Notes: a model not told the origin generated them from the letters alone. A DNA stretch of 64,000 nt from Nocardia sp. alder85J (GCF_020176955.2 NZ_JAIUCZ020000019.1:1-64000), one strand, 5' to 3'; positions 46,701-55,099 are shown, numbered from the stretch's first letter. Numbers and translations: made by a program.

Positions 46701-47135
46701 CAGCAACTCCCCCACCACCGCCGACGGCGCACAAGAATCCAGCACCGGCAACCCCGCTACCCGCGCCGCCGCGATCGCCCGCGCCTTGTTCCCCGTCAAC
46801 TCCAGCACCGACGCCGACGGACCGATGAACGTGATCCCCGCCTCCACACACGCCGCCGCCAGATCCGGATTCTCCGACAAGAACCCATACCCCGGATAAA
46901 TCGCATCGGCACCGGAATGCCGTGCGGCGGCGATGATCTCGGAGACGGTCAGGTACGCCCGGACCGGGTGGCCCACGGTGCCGATCTGGTACGACTCGTC
47001 GGCCTTCAACCGATGCGAGGAGTAGCGATCCTCGTACGGGAACACCGCGACGGTGCCGATACCCAGCTCGTAGGCGGCGCGAAAGGCTCGGATCGCAATT
47101 TCGCCGCGATTTGCCACCAGCACTTTACCGAACAT
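43749..47135 (-). CDS. pyc: Pyruvate carboxylase
   Basis: A 1128-residue single-chain biotin enzyme (pyruvate + HCO3- + ATP to oxaloacetate). Biotin carboxylase: MFGKVLVANRGEIAIRAFRA, KAVAGGGGRGMRRV, FIEMNPRIQVEHTVTEE (residues about 1-450). Carboxyltransferase: FRDAHQSLLATRVRTNGLL, ECWGGATYDVALRFL, LAIKDMAGLLRVPAA, HVHTHDTPGGQLAAY (about 535-810). The biotin domain near the end has EAMKMEAAIT with the biotinyl lysine near 1094. The start ATG at 47135 has GAGGT upstream. Codon use is mosaic: residues about 73-353 and 508-915 are strongly G/T-ending, the rest C-ending, with no protein-level break. Confidence 0.96.
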   Translation of the reverse strand: MFGKVLVANRGEIAIRAFRAAYELGIGTVAVFPYEDRYSSHRLKADESYQIGTVGHPVRAYLTVSEIIAAARHSGADAIYPGYGFLSENPDLAAACVEAGITFIGPSASVLELTGNKARAIAAARVAGLPVLDSCAPSAVVGELLVASEGLEFPVFVKAVAGGGGRGMRRVSDRGHLRESVEAAMREAESAFGDPTVFLERAVVNPRHVEVQILADGRGNVMHLFERDCSLQRRHQKVIELAPAPNLDPVVRDRMCADAVAFAREIGYSCAGTVEFLLDERGNHVFIEMNPRIQVEHTVTEEITDVDLVQAQMRIAAGESLSDLGLSQESVRIRGAALQCRITTEDPANGFRPDTGRITGYRSPGGAGVRLDGGANVGAEVGPHFDSMLVKLTCRGRDFATAVARARRAVTEFRIRGLSTNIGFLQAVLDDPDFRAGRITTSFIDDRPELLTRHTSADRASKILSYLADMTVNKPHGERPSAVYPHDKLPAIDLTTAAPAGSKQRLQELGPTGFARALRAQDAVAVTDTTFRDAHQSLLATRVRTNGLLQVAGHVARLTPGLLSLECWGGATYDVALRFLFEDPWERLAALREAVPNICLQMLLRGRNTVGYTPYPEQVTRAFVREATGTGVDIFRIFDALNNVDQMRPAIDAVLETGTAVAEVALSYTGDLSDPGEDLYTLDYYLKLAEQVVDAGAHVLAIKDMAGLLRVPAAHALVTALRRNFDVPVHVHTHDTPGGQLAAYVAAWQAGADAVDGASAPMAGTTSQPALSAIVAAAAHSRFDTGLDLQGVCDLEPYWEALRRVYGPFESGLPGPTGRVYRHEIPGGQLSNLRQQAIALGLGDRFEEVEAKYAAADRLLGRLVKVTPSSKVVGDLALSLVGSGVDIGDFAAEPARFDIPDSVIGFLRGELGTPAGGWPEPFRTRALEGRGPAKPETTLTTEDATALEYSSLKRRETLNRLLFPGPTAEFLTHREKFGDTSGLSANQFFYGLRHGEEHRVQLEKGVTLLIGLEAISEPDDHGMRTVTCLLNGQIRQVVVRDRAIRSQLPAAEKADPADPRHLAVPFTGVVTVTVTVGDRVAAGDTVATIEAMKMEAAITAPRAGTIDRIAIGATHEVDGGDLLLVIAD

Positions 47136-47190
47136 GTCTGATCTACCTCGTCTCATCACAGTGGGCGGGGTGTTCCACACCGGAAACGTC

Positions 47191-47218
47191 AACGGCCCGC
47201 ACGGGAGTGCGGGCCGTT
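47191..47218. terminator. 12-bp hairpin upstream of pyc
   Basis: AACGGCCCGCAC and GTGCGGGCCGTT enclose GGGA. It lies between the prpC remnant and pyc, and on the minus strand is followed by GACGTTTCC. It is probably the old terminator of the prpB-prpC unit. Confidence 0.55.
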
Positions 47219-47319
47219 CGAAGAATGCAGTCGAGAACCGGGTGTGGTCAGGCGACGACAGAACGCTGTGACACACCGATACATTCGCTCAGTGGACGCA
47301 TCGGCGATCGGATCTACCC

Positions 47320-47488
47320 GGCACGATGCTGTGGGTGATCCGCCGATGATACGGCTCATCACGAATATCGGAGTGAAGACCTCGATGTCGAACCCAGACA
47401 AATAATAGGCCGGGCCGCCCGAAAAGTCGAGATTCTTCCGGATTCCTGTGGTTTCGAACATGATCCGTTCCGGGATCTCGTTGCTCCG
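47320..47488 (-). pseudogene. 2-Methylcitrate/citrate synthase (PrpC-like) C-terminal remnant
   Basis: Only the last part of a citrate-synthase fold is readable. After IPERIMFETTGIRKN comes LDFSGGPAYYLSGFDIEVFTPIFVMSRIIG, the near-C-terminal block of PrpC/GltA enzymes (usual reading L-D-F-P-x-G-P-A-Y-Y-L-M-G-F-D, then F-T-P-I-F-V-M-S-R-I-x-G-W). The T-A-H-I-x-E-Q tail has decayed, with ITHSIV appearing in the next frame. The first ~300 residues with the catalytic histidines are absent. It sits directly downstream of prpB, where prpC normally follows. Confidence 0.7.
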
Positions 47489-47566
47489 CACCCCCGCCGA
47501 TGGCGTTGCAGCGCCGAAGCCGCACTCCGCGTGGAGGATCGGCGGCCGGGGCCGGGGGCTCCGTCC

Positions 47567-48481
47567 TCACCGGCTCCTGCCGAGGCTGAAGTCCAGTACC
47601 GCGGAATCGAATTCGCCGTACCGGTCGTACTGCACCAGCTCTTCCAGCCGGCCGCGCGACGACATCCGATCGATGAGCTCCGATTGCGTACCCTGCGCGA
47701 ACATTTCGCGCAGTCCGCGCTCCGCGGCCCCCAGCGCCAGCCGCAGCGTGGTGAGCGGATAGATGACCGCGTTGTAGCCCATGGCCTCCAGCGTGGCCGC
47801 CGGGATCAGCTCCGACTTGCCGAACTCGGTCATGTTGGCCAGCAACGGAACCGGGACCGCCGCCCGGAACCGCTCGAATTCGGCGCGGGTGCGCAGCGCC
47901 TCGACGAAGATCAGATCGGCCCCGGCGTCGACATACGCCAGCGCCCGCGCCACCGCGGCATCGATGCCCTCGATATCGGCGGCGTCGGTGCGAGCGCAGA
48001 CCACGAAGTTCGGGTCCCGGCGCGCAGTGACGGCCGCGCGCACTCGCCGCACCATCTCGTCGACCGGCACCACGGCCTTGCCTGCGAGGTGCCCGCAGCG
48101 CTTCGGATTCACCTGATCCTCCACGTGACAGCCCGCGATGCCGGCATCCTCCAGCAGGGTCACCGTGCGCGCGGCATTCATCGGCTCACCGAAACCGGTG
48201 TCCGCGTCGATCAGCACCGGCAGATCGGTGACCCGGGCGATCTGCCCACCACGCTGGGCGATCTCGGTGAGCGTGGTCAGCCCGATATCCGGCAGCGCCA
48301 ACTCCGCGGACATCATCGCCCCGGAGACGTACACCCCCTCGAAACCGATCTCCTGGATCAGCCTGGCCACCAACGGATTGAAGGCGCCGGGAAACCGCTG
48401 GATCCGGCCGGAGCCGAGTCCAGCCCGGAAGGCGGCACGTTTGTCGGAGGCGGACGTGGCGGCGGCGAGCAGGCCGGTCAT
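47567..48481 (-). CDS. prpB: Methylisocitrate lyase
   Basis: A 304-residue (iso)citrate-lyase-superfamily enzyme that cleaves 2-methylisocitrate to pyruvate and succinate in propionyl-CoA breakdown. FPGAFNPLVARLIQEIGFEGVYVSGAMMSA is the conserved N-terminal strand. DADTGFGEPMNAARTVTLLEDAGIAGCHVEDQVNPKRCGHLAGK holds the metal-binding Asp/Glu and the catalytic cysteine of the K-R-C-G-H motif. ARTDAADIEGID and MTEFGKSELIP follow. ATG 48481 has AAGGGA upstream. The neighbouring prpC is reduced to a fragment and prpD is absent, so its pathway role here may rely on other loci. Confidence 0.9.
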   Translation of the reverse strand: MTGLLAAATSASDKRAAFRAGLGSGRIQRFPGAFNPLVARLIQEIGFEGVYVSGAMMSAELALPDIGLTTLTEIAQRGGQIARVTDLPVLIDADTGFGEPMNAARTVTLLEDAGIAGCHVEDQVNPKRCGHLAGKAVVPVDEMVRRVRAAVTARRDPNFVVCARTDAADIEGIDAAVARALAYVDAGADLIFVEALRTRAEFERFRAAVPVPLLANMTEFGKSELIPAATLEAMGYNAVIYPLTTLRLALGAAERGLREMFAQGTQSELIDRMSSRGRLEELVQYDRYGEFDSAVLDFSLGRSR

Positions 48482-48624
48482 CGGAGCAATCCCTTCGGCA
48501 GGCACGGCGCTCGAGCGAGCACCTCCCCGGATTCGACCATGCCGCGCGCCGACCGCGCGAAACTTCGTGACGCACCGCTCCCGGGCGAACGGCCGGGCCA
48601 GAGCCACGACACAGCGGCTGTGGC

Positions 48625-49215
48625 TCAGCGGAAGTCGGCGGCGTGGTCGCGGGCCCAGCTGTCGAAGGTCGCCGCGGGGCGGCCCAGCACCTCGAGGGTC
48701 GCATCGACATCCCGTTCGGCGGGCAGTCCCGGCACCGTGCCCTGCGTCGCGAGCAGCCGGTCGACCAGGGCGGCGGGCAGTTGGGTGAGCTGCTCGGCAC
48801 GATAGGTATCGATGTCGACCTGCTCGAGCCGCACCGGCTCGCCGAGTGCGGCGGCGATCGCGGCCACCTGGTCGCGCACGGTCACCGGGCCCGCGCCGAG
48901 CACCGGGTAGGCCGCGCCGCGATGCGCGTCGTCCAGCAGCGCCCGCACCGCGACACCGGCGATATCCCGTTCGTGCACCGGGGAACTGGTGGCGTCCGGG
49001 AACGCGGTGCGCAGCACGCGATCGGTCCGGATCGACGACCAGCGCAGCGCGTTCGTCGCGAAATAGCCCGGCCGGACGAAGGTTCGGTCCAGCCCGGCCT
49101 CGTCGAGGGCCCGCTCGACCACGGCGTGCCGCACCGCGATCGGATTGGCTGCCGCGTCCGGCCACAGCACCGACGCCGACGACACCGGCGCGGGCACCGC
49201 CACCGCACAGGGCAA
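48625..49215 (-). pseudogene. NmrA/NAD(P)H-binding (atypical SDR) protein, N-terminally truncated
   Basis: The frame matches the C-terminal two thirds of NAD(P)H-binding NmrA-like proteins: VSSASVLWPDAAANPIAVRHAVVERALDEAGLDRTFVRPGYFATNALRW, SSPVHERDIAGVAVRALLDDAHRGAAYPVLG and a typical Gly/Pro-rich end. The N-terminal ~85 residues with the G-x-x-G-x-x-G nucleotide site are missing; sequence upstream of about 49190 does not resemble the family. It is most likely non-functional. Confidence 0.65.
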
Positions 49216-49314
49216 CCATGACGATCGCCGCGGCCGACACCATCGACTCGGCGCTGTGGGATGCCGTGCCGACCGGTTCCGGCATCCACCACCGGACCAC
49301 CGCGGGCGGGCGGT

Positions 49315-50154
49315 TCAGCGCCCGTCCACGCCGGTGAGGAATACCGGCCAGCCGATCTCGGTGCGCCACTTCGCCGTATCGGCGGTGTCGCGCAGACCGA
49401 CCAGGTAGTACTCGCGGATGGGTCCGGGGATGCCGAGGGTGTGCCGGGCCACGTAACCCGCGAGGGCCGCGTAGGCGCGATCGGCGCCGTCCGGAGCCCC
49501 GCGGTGTACGCCGATCGCCAGTTCGGCCGCGGGCACGGTGACCGGACGCACCCGGCCGACGGGGTGCACCGCCTCCGCGCACGGGACGAAAACCGTTGCT
49601 GTGCCACGATGTTCGGTGAACACCTCGTCGGCGTAGATCCCACCCGCCGGGCCCGTGGCGGTCATCCGCTGTGCGGCCACCGTCGCGTGCAACTCGCCGA
49701 GCGCGCCCTGCAACCAGGCGGCACTGTCGGCGGCGGCGACGATCTCGGTGATCCCGGCGCCGGACACCTCGGGCACGGAACGCAATTCGACGGCGTCGTC
49801 GCCGGATGTGCCGGGCGCCAGCAGATCACGCAGTTCGTCGACGGCCCGCTGGGTGCGGCCGAGTTGTTCCTGTAGCCGGTCCAGATGCGCCACGATCCGC
49901 TCGTTGCGGGTGTACGGATCGGGTGTCGCGAGCACCGCCTGGATCTCCTCCAACGGCATGTCCAGCCGCCGGAACCGCCGCACCACCTGGGCGACGGCCA
50001 ATTGATCGGTGGTGTAGCGCCGATAGCCGGTGTGCGGGTCGACCGCCGCCGGCGCCAGCAGGCCGATCCGGTGGTAGTGCCGCAGCGTCTTGACGGTGAG
50101 GTGGCTGGCCCGGGAGAAGTCGCCGATGGACAGGTAGGCGGTCATGCCTGCCAT
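49315..50154 (-). CDS. MerR-family regulator with GyrI-like effector domain
   Basis: A 279-residue BmrR-like regulator. The N-terminal MerR HTH is YLSIGDFSRASHLTVKTLRHYHRIGLLAPAAVDPHTGYRRYT, followed by a dimerisation helix (RNERIVAHLDRLQEQLGRTQRAVDELRDLL). Residues about 140-279 form a GyrI/BmrR-type ligand domain with a small-molecule pocket (VFVPCAEAV, EYYLVGLRDTADTAKWRTEIGWPV). The start ATG at 50154 follows GGAGG. It is divergent from the SnoaL-like gene; which gene it regulates is not clear. Confidence 0.88.
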   Translation of the reverse strand: MAGMTAYLSIGDFSRASHLTVKTLRHYHRIGLLAPAAVDPHTGYRRYTTDQLAVAQVVRRFRRLDMPLEEIQAVLATPDPYTRNERIVAHLDRLQEQLGRTQRAVDELRDLLAPGTSGDDAVELRSVPEVSGAGITEIVAAADSAAWLQGALGELHATVAAQRMTATGPAGGIYADEVFTEHRGTATVFVPCAEAVHPVGRVRPVTVPAAELAIGVHRGAPDGADRAYAALAGYVARHTLGIPGPIREYYLVGLRDTADTAKWRTEIGWPVFLTGVDGR

Positions 50155-50267
50155 TCTCGGGCCTCCCCCTACAGGAGAGTCCCGCCCGGAATTCCGGTTG
50201 ACCGTCCGGTGACGGCAGCCGCGAACGTGGTGACAGCGACCCGCCGGGCCGCGGAAAGGATTCCGCC

Positions 50268-50663
50268 ATGACCACCACCAGCCCCACCGACACCATCGTC
50301 ATCGCCGACCGCTACACCGCCGTGTGGAACGAGCCCGATGCGGCGGCCCGACGCGTGGCCGTCGCCGAACTGTGGACCGCCGACGGCGTCGAGTACGTCG
50401 AGGGCAGCAGGTTCACCGGACCCGACGAACTCGATCGACGGGTCGCCCACGCCTACTCCGAATTCGTGGGCAGCGGAAAGTATCTCGCCACCCACGCCGA
50501 CGATGTCCGCCGCCACGGCGACATCGTCACCTGCACCATCCAGCTGGTCGATCCGACGACCCACGAGATCGCCTGGGCCGCACGCGTTTTCCTGGTCCTC
50601 GATGCCGACGGCCGGATCCGCGAAGACTACCAGCTGACCGTCCGGCCACTGCCGGCCGTCTGA
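50268..50663 (+). CDS. SnoaL-like / NTF2-fold protein
   Basis: A 131-residue cone-shaped alpha+beta protein of the SnoaL/NTF2 superfamily: IADRYTAVWNEPDAAARRVAVAELWTADGVEYVEG is the usual beginning, and HGDIVTCTIQLVDPTTHEIAWAARVFLVLDADGRIREDYQ gives the long curved sheet. Members are small isomerases, cyclases or polyketide-modifying proteins, and many have no known substrate. The start ATG follows GGAAAGGA. It is divergent from the merR gene and converges with the flavin-reductase-like gene. Confidence 0.82.
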   Translation: MTTTSPTDTIVIADRYTAVWNEPDAAARRVAVAELWTADGVEYVEGSRFTGPDELDRRVAHAYSEFVGSGKYLATHADDVRRHGDIVTCTIQLVDPTTHEIAWAARVFLVLDADGRIREDYQLTVRPLPAV

Positions 50664-50673
50664 TCGGCGGCGC

Positions 50674-51180
50674 TCACGGCCGGTGACCCGCCGTGAGCTC
50701 CGCCACGGCTCGCAGTCGCAGGGCCGGCGCATCCGCCGCCGGTTCCTGCGCCGCGGTCGGCCGCAGCAGGAAACCCACATGGTCCCCGAAATCGTCGCGC
50801 CGCAGGATCTCACCGGTGAACCAGCCGGTCGCGGTGGCGAGGATCGGCAGCCCGTGCGGCCCCTCCCGCCACTCGCAGTGCTCGAATTTGTCCATCTCCG
50901 AACCGGTTTCGGCACCGAACAACTGGGCCAGCGCCACCGCGTCCGTACCGAGCAGATGGACCGCCAGATGACCGGCCCGCAACGCCACCCGATAGGTGTG
51001 GTTCTCCTTCGACAGGCAGGCCAGGAACCGCCGCGGCTCGATACTCGCCTGCGTCCCGAAGCCGACCAGGCAACCCGCCCGGTTCCCGTCCGCGACCGTG
51101 GTGACGATCCACATCGGCGCGTCGGCCCCCGCGATCACACGATCGAAGGCGCTGTCGGTATCGGGAGCACTGCTCGGCAT
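50674..51180 (-). CDS. Flavin reductase-like (FMN-binding split-barrel) protein
   Basis: A 168-residue flavin reductase-like domain protein. APMWIVTTVADGNRAGCLVGFGTQASIEPRRFLACLSKENHTYRVAL is the standard beginning with the FMN-phosphate contact, followed by FAVHLLG-type strand AVHLLGTDAVALAQLFGAETGSEMDKF. Partner oxygenases, often two-component monooxygenases, are not adjacent. The ATG at 51180 has GGAAGG five bases upstream. Confidence 0.85.
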   Translation of the reverse strand: MPSSAPDTDSAFDRVIAGADAPMWIVTTVADGNRAGCLVGFGTQASIEPRRFLACLSKENHTYRVALRAGHLAVHLLGTDAVALAQLFGAETGSEMDKFEHCEWREGPHGLPILATATGWFTGEILRRDDFGDHVGFLLRPTAAQEPAADAPALRLRAVAELTAGHRP

Positions 51181-51361
51181 GAGGACCTTCCGGGACGGCG
51201 ACGCGGCGCACCCAGGGTAATCGGACAGTCGCGGCTTCGATCGGCATGCGCGCGGGTGTCGGAATACCCGCACCGACTGTTTCCACCGCCGGGAAACGAC
51301 GGCACCGGACCGATCGGTCCGATCCCGTTGACCAGCAACGATCTTGGATGAACCGACGGGA

Positions 51362-51378
51362 AACGGAACACTTCCGTT
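51362..51378. promoter_or_regulatory. AACGGAA-N3-TTCCGTT inverted repeat upstream of the PhoU-like gene
   Basis: Seven-bp arms separated by CAC, ending 42 bp before the PhoU-like start. This is a good operator-like site; the regulator is unknown. It lies between divergent flavin-reductase-like and PhoU-like genes. Confidence 0.35.
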
Positions 51379-51420
51379 CGGCCACCGGGCGCGCAACGGC
51401 CGGATGGGATTGAATGGGGT

Positions 51421-52095
51421 GTGCGGACCCAGTATCACGAGAACCTGCAGGCCCTCGCCGATTTGTTGCATGCGATGTGCCTGCGCGACCGGGATGTCGT
51501 CGCCGCTGCCACCGATGCGCTGCTGACCGCCGACCTGCAGAAGTCCGAGGCCGCGATAGACCTCGGCCAGGAGATCGACGTCATGCACCAGGACGCCGAG
51601 CGGGAGGCGGTGCGGCTGCTCGCCCTACAGGCGCCCGTCGCCGGCGAACTGCGGCAGGTGGTCACCGCGATCCAGCTGACCGGCAATCTGAAACGCATGG
51701 CCGCACTCGCCACCCACATCGCCGCCGCGGCCCGCCGCCGCCACCCCGAATTCGTGGTGCCGGATCCGGCCCGGCCGGTGATCGCGGGGCTCGGCGCCGC
51801 CGCCGTCGCGATCGCCGACAGCGCCGCCGCCGCCCTGGCCTCCGGCGATCCGGAGGCCGCCGCGGGTCTCGACGGGCAGGACGACACCGTCGACCGGCTG
51901 CACGAACAGCTGCTGGCCACCGTGCTGGACCCGGACTGGGCCTACGGCATCACCACCGCCGTCGACATCACCCTGCTCGGCCGCTACTACGAACGCTTCG
52001 CCGACAACGCGGTGGAGGTGGGCCGCCGTACCATCTTCCTCACCACCGGCGAGACCGCCGACCAATGGATACCCACCGATCGGACCGGCCGCTAG
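51421..52095 (+). CDS. PhoU-domain phosphate-signalling protein
   Basis: A 224-residue protein with two PhoU helical bundles. The acidic metal-binding signatures are DLGQEIDVMHQDAEREAVRLLALQAPVAGELRQVVTAIQLTGNLKRM and DTVDRLHEQLLAT followed by LLGRYYERFADNAVEVGRR. PhoU links the Pst transporter to the PhoR/SenX3 kinase. No pst or kinase gene is adjacent, so it is an additional stand-alone copy of the kind common in actinobacteria. The start is GTG at 51421. It is followed after 39 bp by the STAND regulator gene. Confidence 0.9.
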   Translation: MRTQYHENLQALADLLHAMCLRDRDVVAAATDALLTADLQKSEAAIDLGQEIDVMHQDAEREAVRLLALQAPVAGELRQVVTAIQLTGNLKRMAALATHIAAAARRRHPEFVVPDPARPVIAGLGAAAVAIADSAAAALASGDPEAAAGLDGQDDTVDRLHEQLLATVLDPDWAYGITTAVDITLLGRYYERFADNAVEVGRRTIFLTTGETADQWIPTDRTGR

Positions 52096-52134
52096 GACTG
52101 TCACCGGTACGGTTGGCACCGGTAACCTTTCAAG

Positions 52135-54786
52135 ATGGCAACGAACTCCGTGCCGGAGCGGCGAGGCGAGATCGCTTCCGCGCGTGCCGTGTTCGCTGCC
52201 CGTTTGACGGAACTGTATGCCGCGGCCGGTAATCCACCGTTGCATCGGGTCGCGGCCGCCGCCGACGAGCGAGCGCGAGCCGCGCGGCCGGCCGGGCGGC
52301 ACAGCGGTGTACCGGTGCAGCGCATCAGCGATTGGCGGGCCGGGCGCAACGTCCCCGCCCGCTTCGAGACCTTCGAGCCGGTGCTGCTGACCCTCGTCGA
52401 CCTGGCCACCGCGAGATCCGGTGCCGTCGCGGCCGAATTGGTGCGGCGCTCGGCATGGATACAGTGCTGGGACGCCGCACGCGCGGAGCCCGATACCGGC
52501 GGCGGCCGGCCCCGGCCCGCGGTGAACACGGTGCTGCGCCGCGATGTCGGCGTATTCGTCGGCCGCGAACGGGAATTGGCCGCGATCTTGCGCGCGATGG
52601 AGGCCGCGAGCGGTGCGCCGGTCCACACCGTCGACGGCATGGCCGGCGCCGGCAAGACAGCCCTGGCCACCCGCGCGGCGCATCTGCTGGCGGATCGTTT
52701 CCCGGACGGCCGGTTCTTCGTCGCGCTCGACGCCCACACTCCCGGGCGGCCGGTCGTCACCGCCTTCGACGCGCTGGGGACGCTGCTGGGCAATCTCGGC
52801 ATCGATCCCGCGCACATCCCGCCGACGGTCGAGGGCCGCCGCGATCTGTGGCAGGGCTGGGCCGCGAGCCGCCGGGTGCTGCTGATCCTCGACGACGCCC
52901 GCGACGCCGCGCAGGTGGAACCGCTGATCCCGGCCGGACCGCACTGCTCGGCCCTGATCACCAGCCGCCGCCGGATGATGGATCTCGATGGCGCCGTGCC
53001 GATTTCGCTGGGCAGCCTGGATCCGGCCGAGGCGGCGGACCTGTTCCGGGTCGCCGCGGGCCGGGCCGCGGCCGGCCCGGAGGCCGACGCGGTCGCCACC
53101 CTCACCCGGCTGTGCGGGCAGCTGCCGCTGGCGATCGTGCTGCTGGCGGGCCGCCTCGCCCACCACCGGGCCTGGAGTGTCACCGATCTCGCTACGGAGC
53201 TCGCCGCCGCCCGGCACCGGCTCGGCGAGTTGCAGGCCGGGGATCGGGCCGTGCGCGCGGCCTTCACCACCTCGTATGCCGACCTGCCGCCCGGTCGCCG
53301 GCTGCTGCTGCGCCGCATGAGCCTGCATCCCGGCGCCGATCTGGACGCCTGGGCCGCGGGTGCGCTCACGGACCTGCCGACGGCCGAGAGCCGGCGTGAA
53401 CTGGATGCGCTGTACACCGACAATCTGGTGCAGGAGACCGCACCGGGCCGCTACCGGCTGCACGATCTGATCCGCGAGTTCGGCCGCGAACTCGCCGAGG
53501 CGGATCCGCCTGCGGACAATCGGCGCGCCCTGCACCGGCTGCTGGACTACTACCGTGCCACCGGCGCGGGCGCCGACCGGCGGCTGTCACCACCGCCGCG
53601 GCCACCGGCCCGCATCGACGTGGCGGGGACCGACCCGGCGCCGGTCCGGGAATTCGCCGACCAGGCGGCGGCGGTCGGCTGGCTGCGCCTCGAACGCGCC
53701 AACCTGTTGTCCTGCGCGGACCACGCGAGCGGTCACGACCCGGCGCGCGCGATCGAGTTGATCGAGGTGCTGGCGGGACTGCTGGAACGCGACGGGCCGT
53801 GGCCGCTGGCGCGGCAGCTGTTCCAGCGCACCCACGACCTCGCACAACACCTGAACGACGGCTTCGGCATCGCCACGGCACTGGCCAACCTGGCCCGGAT
53901 ATCCCAGGTCACAGGCGAATTCACCGATGCGGGCGCCGGATATCGGGCGGCGCTGGCCCGGTACCGCGAGATCGGCGACCGCCGCGGGGAAGCGAGCATG
54001 CTGACCAATATCGGCATCGCGAGCTGGCGCGACGGCGACCGCATCGGCGCACGCGAGGTGCTCTCGGAGGCGCTGGCCGGCCACCACGCTCTCGGTGATC
54101 CGGGTGGTGAGGCCACGACCCTGATCAATCTGGCGATCACAGTGTGGCTGCTCGGCCACCGCGCCACCGCCATGGAGTACTTCCGGACCGCCCTGACCCG
54201 CTACCGCCGGATGGCCGAGCTGACCGGTGAGGACTCCACCGGGCTCGACAATCTCGGCATCGGCCGCTGGCTCACGGAGTACGACGCCGACGTGCCGTAC
54301 TTCTATCTGGAGACGCTCGCCCTCTACCGGGACATCGGCAACCGGCCGGGTGAGGCCAGTGTGCTCACCAATCTGGGTATCGTCCGCCACCGCACCCACC
54401 AGTACCGCGAGGCGCTCGCCCTGTTCCGTCAGGCTCTGGCCATCCACCGCGAGATCGGCAGCCGCAACGGCGAAGCCATCGTGTTGCTCAATCTCGCCGT
54501 GAGCTACCGGACGTGCGGCGAACGCGCCGAGGCCCACGAGCGATTCGAGGAAGCGCTCACCGCGTTCCGTGAATTGGGTGATCGCCGCGGCGAAGCCGAG
54601 GTCCTCACCGAGTTCGGCTTCTTCCTGCACGAAGGCGGCGACACCGGGCAGGCGCTGGCAGCCTTCACCGCCGCTGCCGACCTGGCCCTGCTGACCGGGA
54701 ACGAGGCCCAGCACGCCCGCGCCCGCAGCGGTCTCGCGCTGTGCGGCGCTCCCTGGGAGATCCCGATGGACGCGGCCACCGGATAA
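52135..54786 (+). CDS. STAND (NB-ARC) NTPase with N-terminal HTH-like and C-terminal TPR domains
   Basis: An 883-residue AfsR/MalT-like signalling NTPase. Residues about 15-90 look like a Xre-type HTH (VQRISDWRAGRNVPARFETFEPVL). The NB-ARC core has the P-loop GMAGAGKTALAT (168-179), Walker B VLLILDDARDA near 260, the sensor ALITSRRR and GQLPLAIVLLAG. A winged-helix-like linker (RYRLHDLIREFGRELAE) follows. From about 570 there are six or more TPR-like repeats with the phrase YREIGDRRGEASMLTNIGIA. It is expected to act as a cytosolic switch that oligomerises on a signal and changes transcription. Downstream of the PhoU-like gene; tail-to-tail with a second STAND gene. Confidence 0.88.
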   Translation: MATNSVPERRGEIASARAVFAARLTELYAAAGNPPLHRVAAAADERARAARPAGRHSGVPVQRISDWRAGRNVPARFETFEPVLLTLVDLATARSGAVAAELVRRSAWIQCWDAARAEPDTGGGRPRPAVNTVLRRDVGVFVGRERELAAILRAMEAASGAPVHTVDGMAGAGKTALATRAAHLLADRFPDGRFFVALDAHTPGRPVVTAFDALGTLLGNLGIDPAHIPPTVEGRRDLWQGWAASRRVLLILDDARDAAQVEPLIPAGPHCSALITSRRRMMDLDGAVPISLGSLDPAEAADLFRVAAGRAAAGPEADAVATLTRLCGQLPLAIVLLAGRLAHHRAWSVTDLATELAAARHRLGELQAGDRAVRAAFTTSYADLPPGRRLLLRRMSLHPGADLDAWAAGALTDLPTAESRRELDALYTDNLVQETAPGRYRLHDLIREFGRELAEADPPADNRRALHRLLDYYRATGAGADRRLSPPPRPPARIDVAGTDPAPVREFADQAAAVGWLRLERANLLSCADHASGHDPARAIELIEVLAGLLERDGPWPLARQLFQRTHDLAQHLNDGFGIATALANLARISQVTGEFTDAGAGYRAALARYREIGDRRGEASMLTNIGIASWRDGDRIGAREVLSEALAGHHALGDPGGEATTLINLAITVWLLGHRATAMEYFRTALTRYRRMAELTGEDSTGLDNLGIGRWLTEYDADVPYFYLETLALYRDIGNRPGEASVLTNLGIVRHRTHQYREALALFRQALAIHREIGSRNGEAIVLLNLAVSYRTCGERAEAHERFEEALTAFRELGDRRGEAEVLTEFGFFLHEGGDTGQALAAFTAAADLALLTGNEAQHARARSGLALCGAPWEIPMDAATG

Positions 54787-55099
54787 CCGGACGGTTACCG
54801 GCGATCGACAGTCTGCGCACAGCTCACCCACACCCATCGGCGCTTCCTGGGGTTCGACGTCGTATCGGAGATACGGCTCATGTGATGCGTCGGCACCTGT
54901 GAAGGGCCCCGCAATGCGTACCGGCAGAACGCCTCGGCAGCGCCACTCGATCCGCGCGGCCGCCATGCGCGTCCTCGGCCTCGCCTGAGCCTGCCCGCGA
55001 TCCGTGCCGAGGGCCCGGCCGGACGGTCTGTGGCCTCGCTTCGTCCGATCAGCTGGTGAGGAAACCCGTTACACCACCGGCACATCGGAGCCGACTCGC
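54787..55099. other. Intergenic region between two converging STAND genes
   Basis: A 313-bp gap with no recognisable gene, no strong hairpin and no tRNA. Only short open frames without similarity were seen. Confidence 0.4.

Noticed and set aside
49218..49337. Short plus-strand frame starting MTIAAADTIDSALWDAV
   Set aside because: Too short, no ribosome-binding site of note and no convincing family; may be a leftover of a deleted gene.
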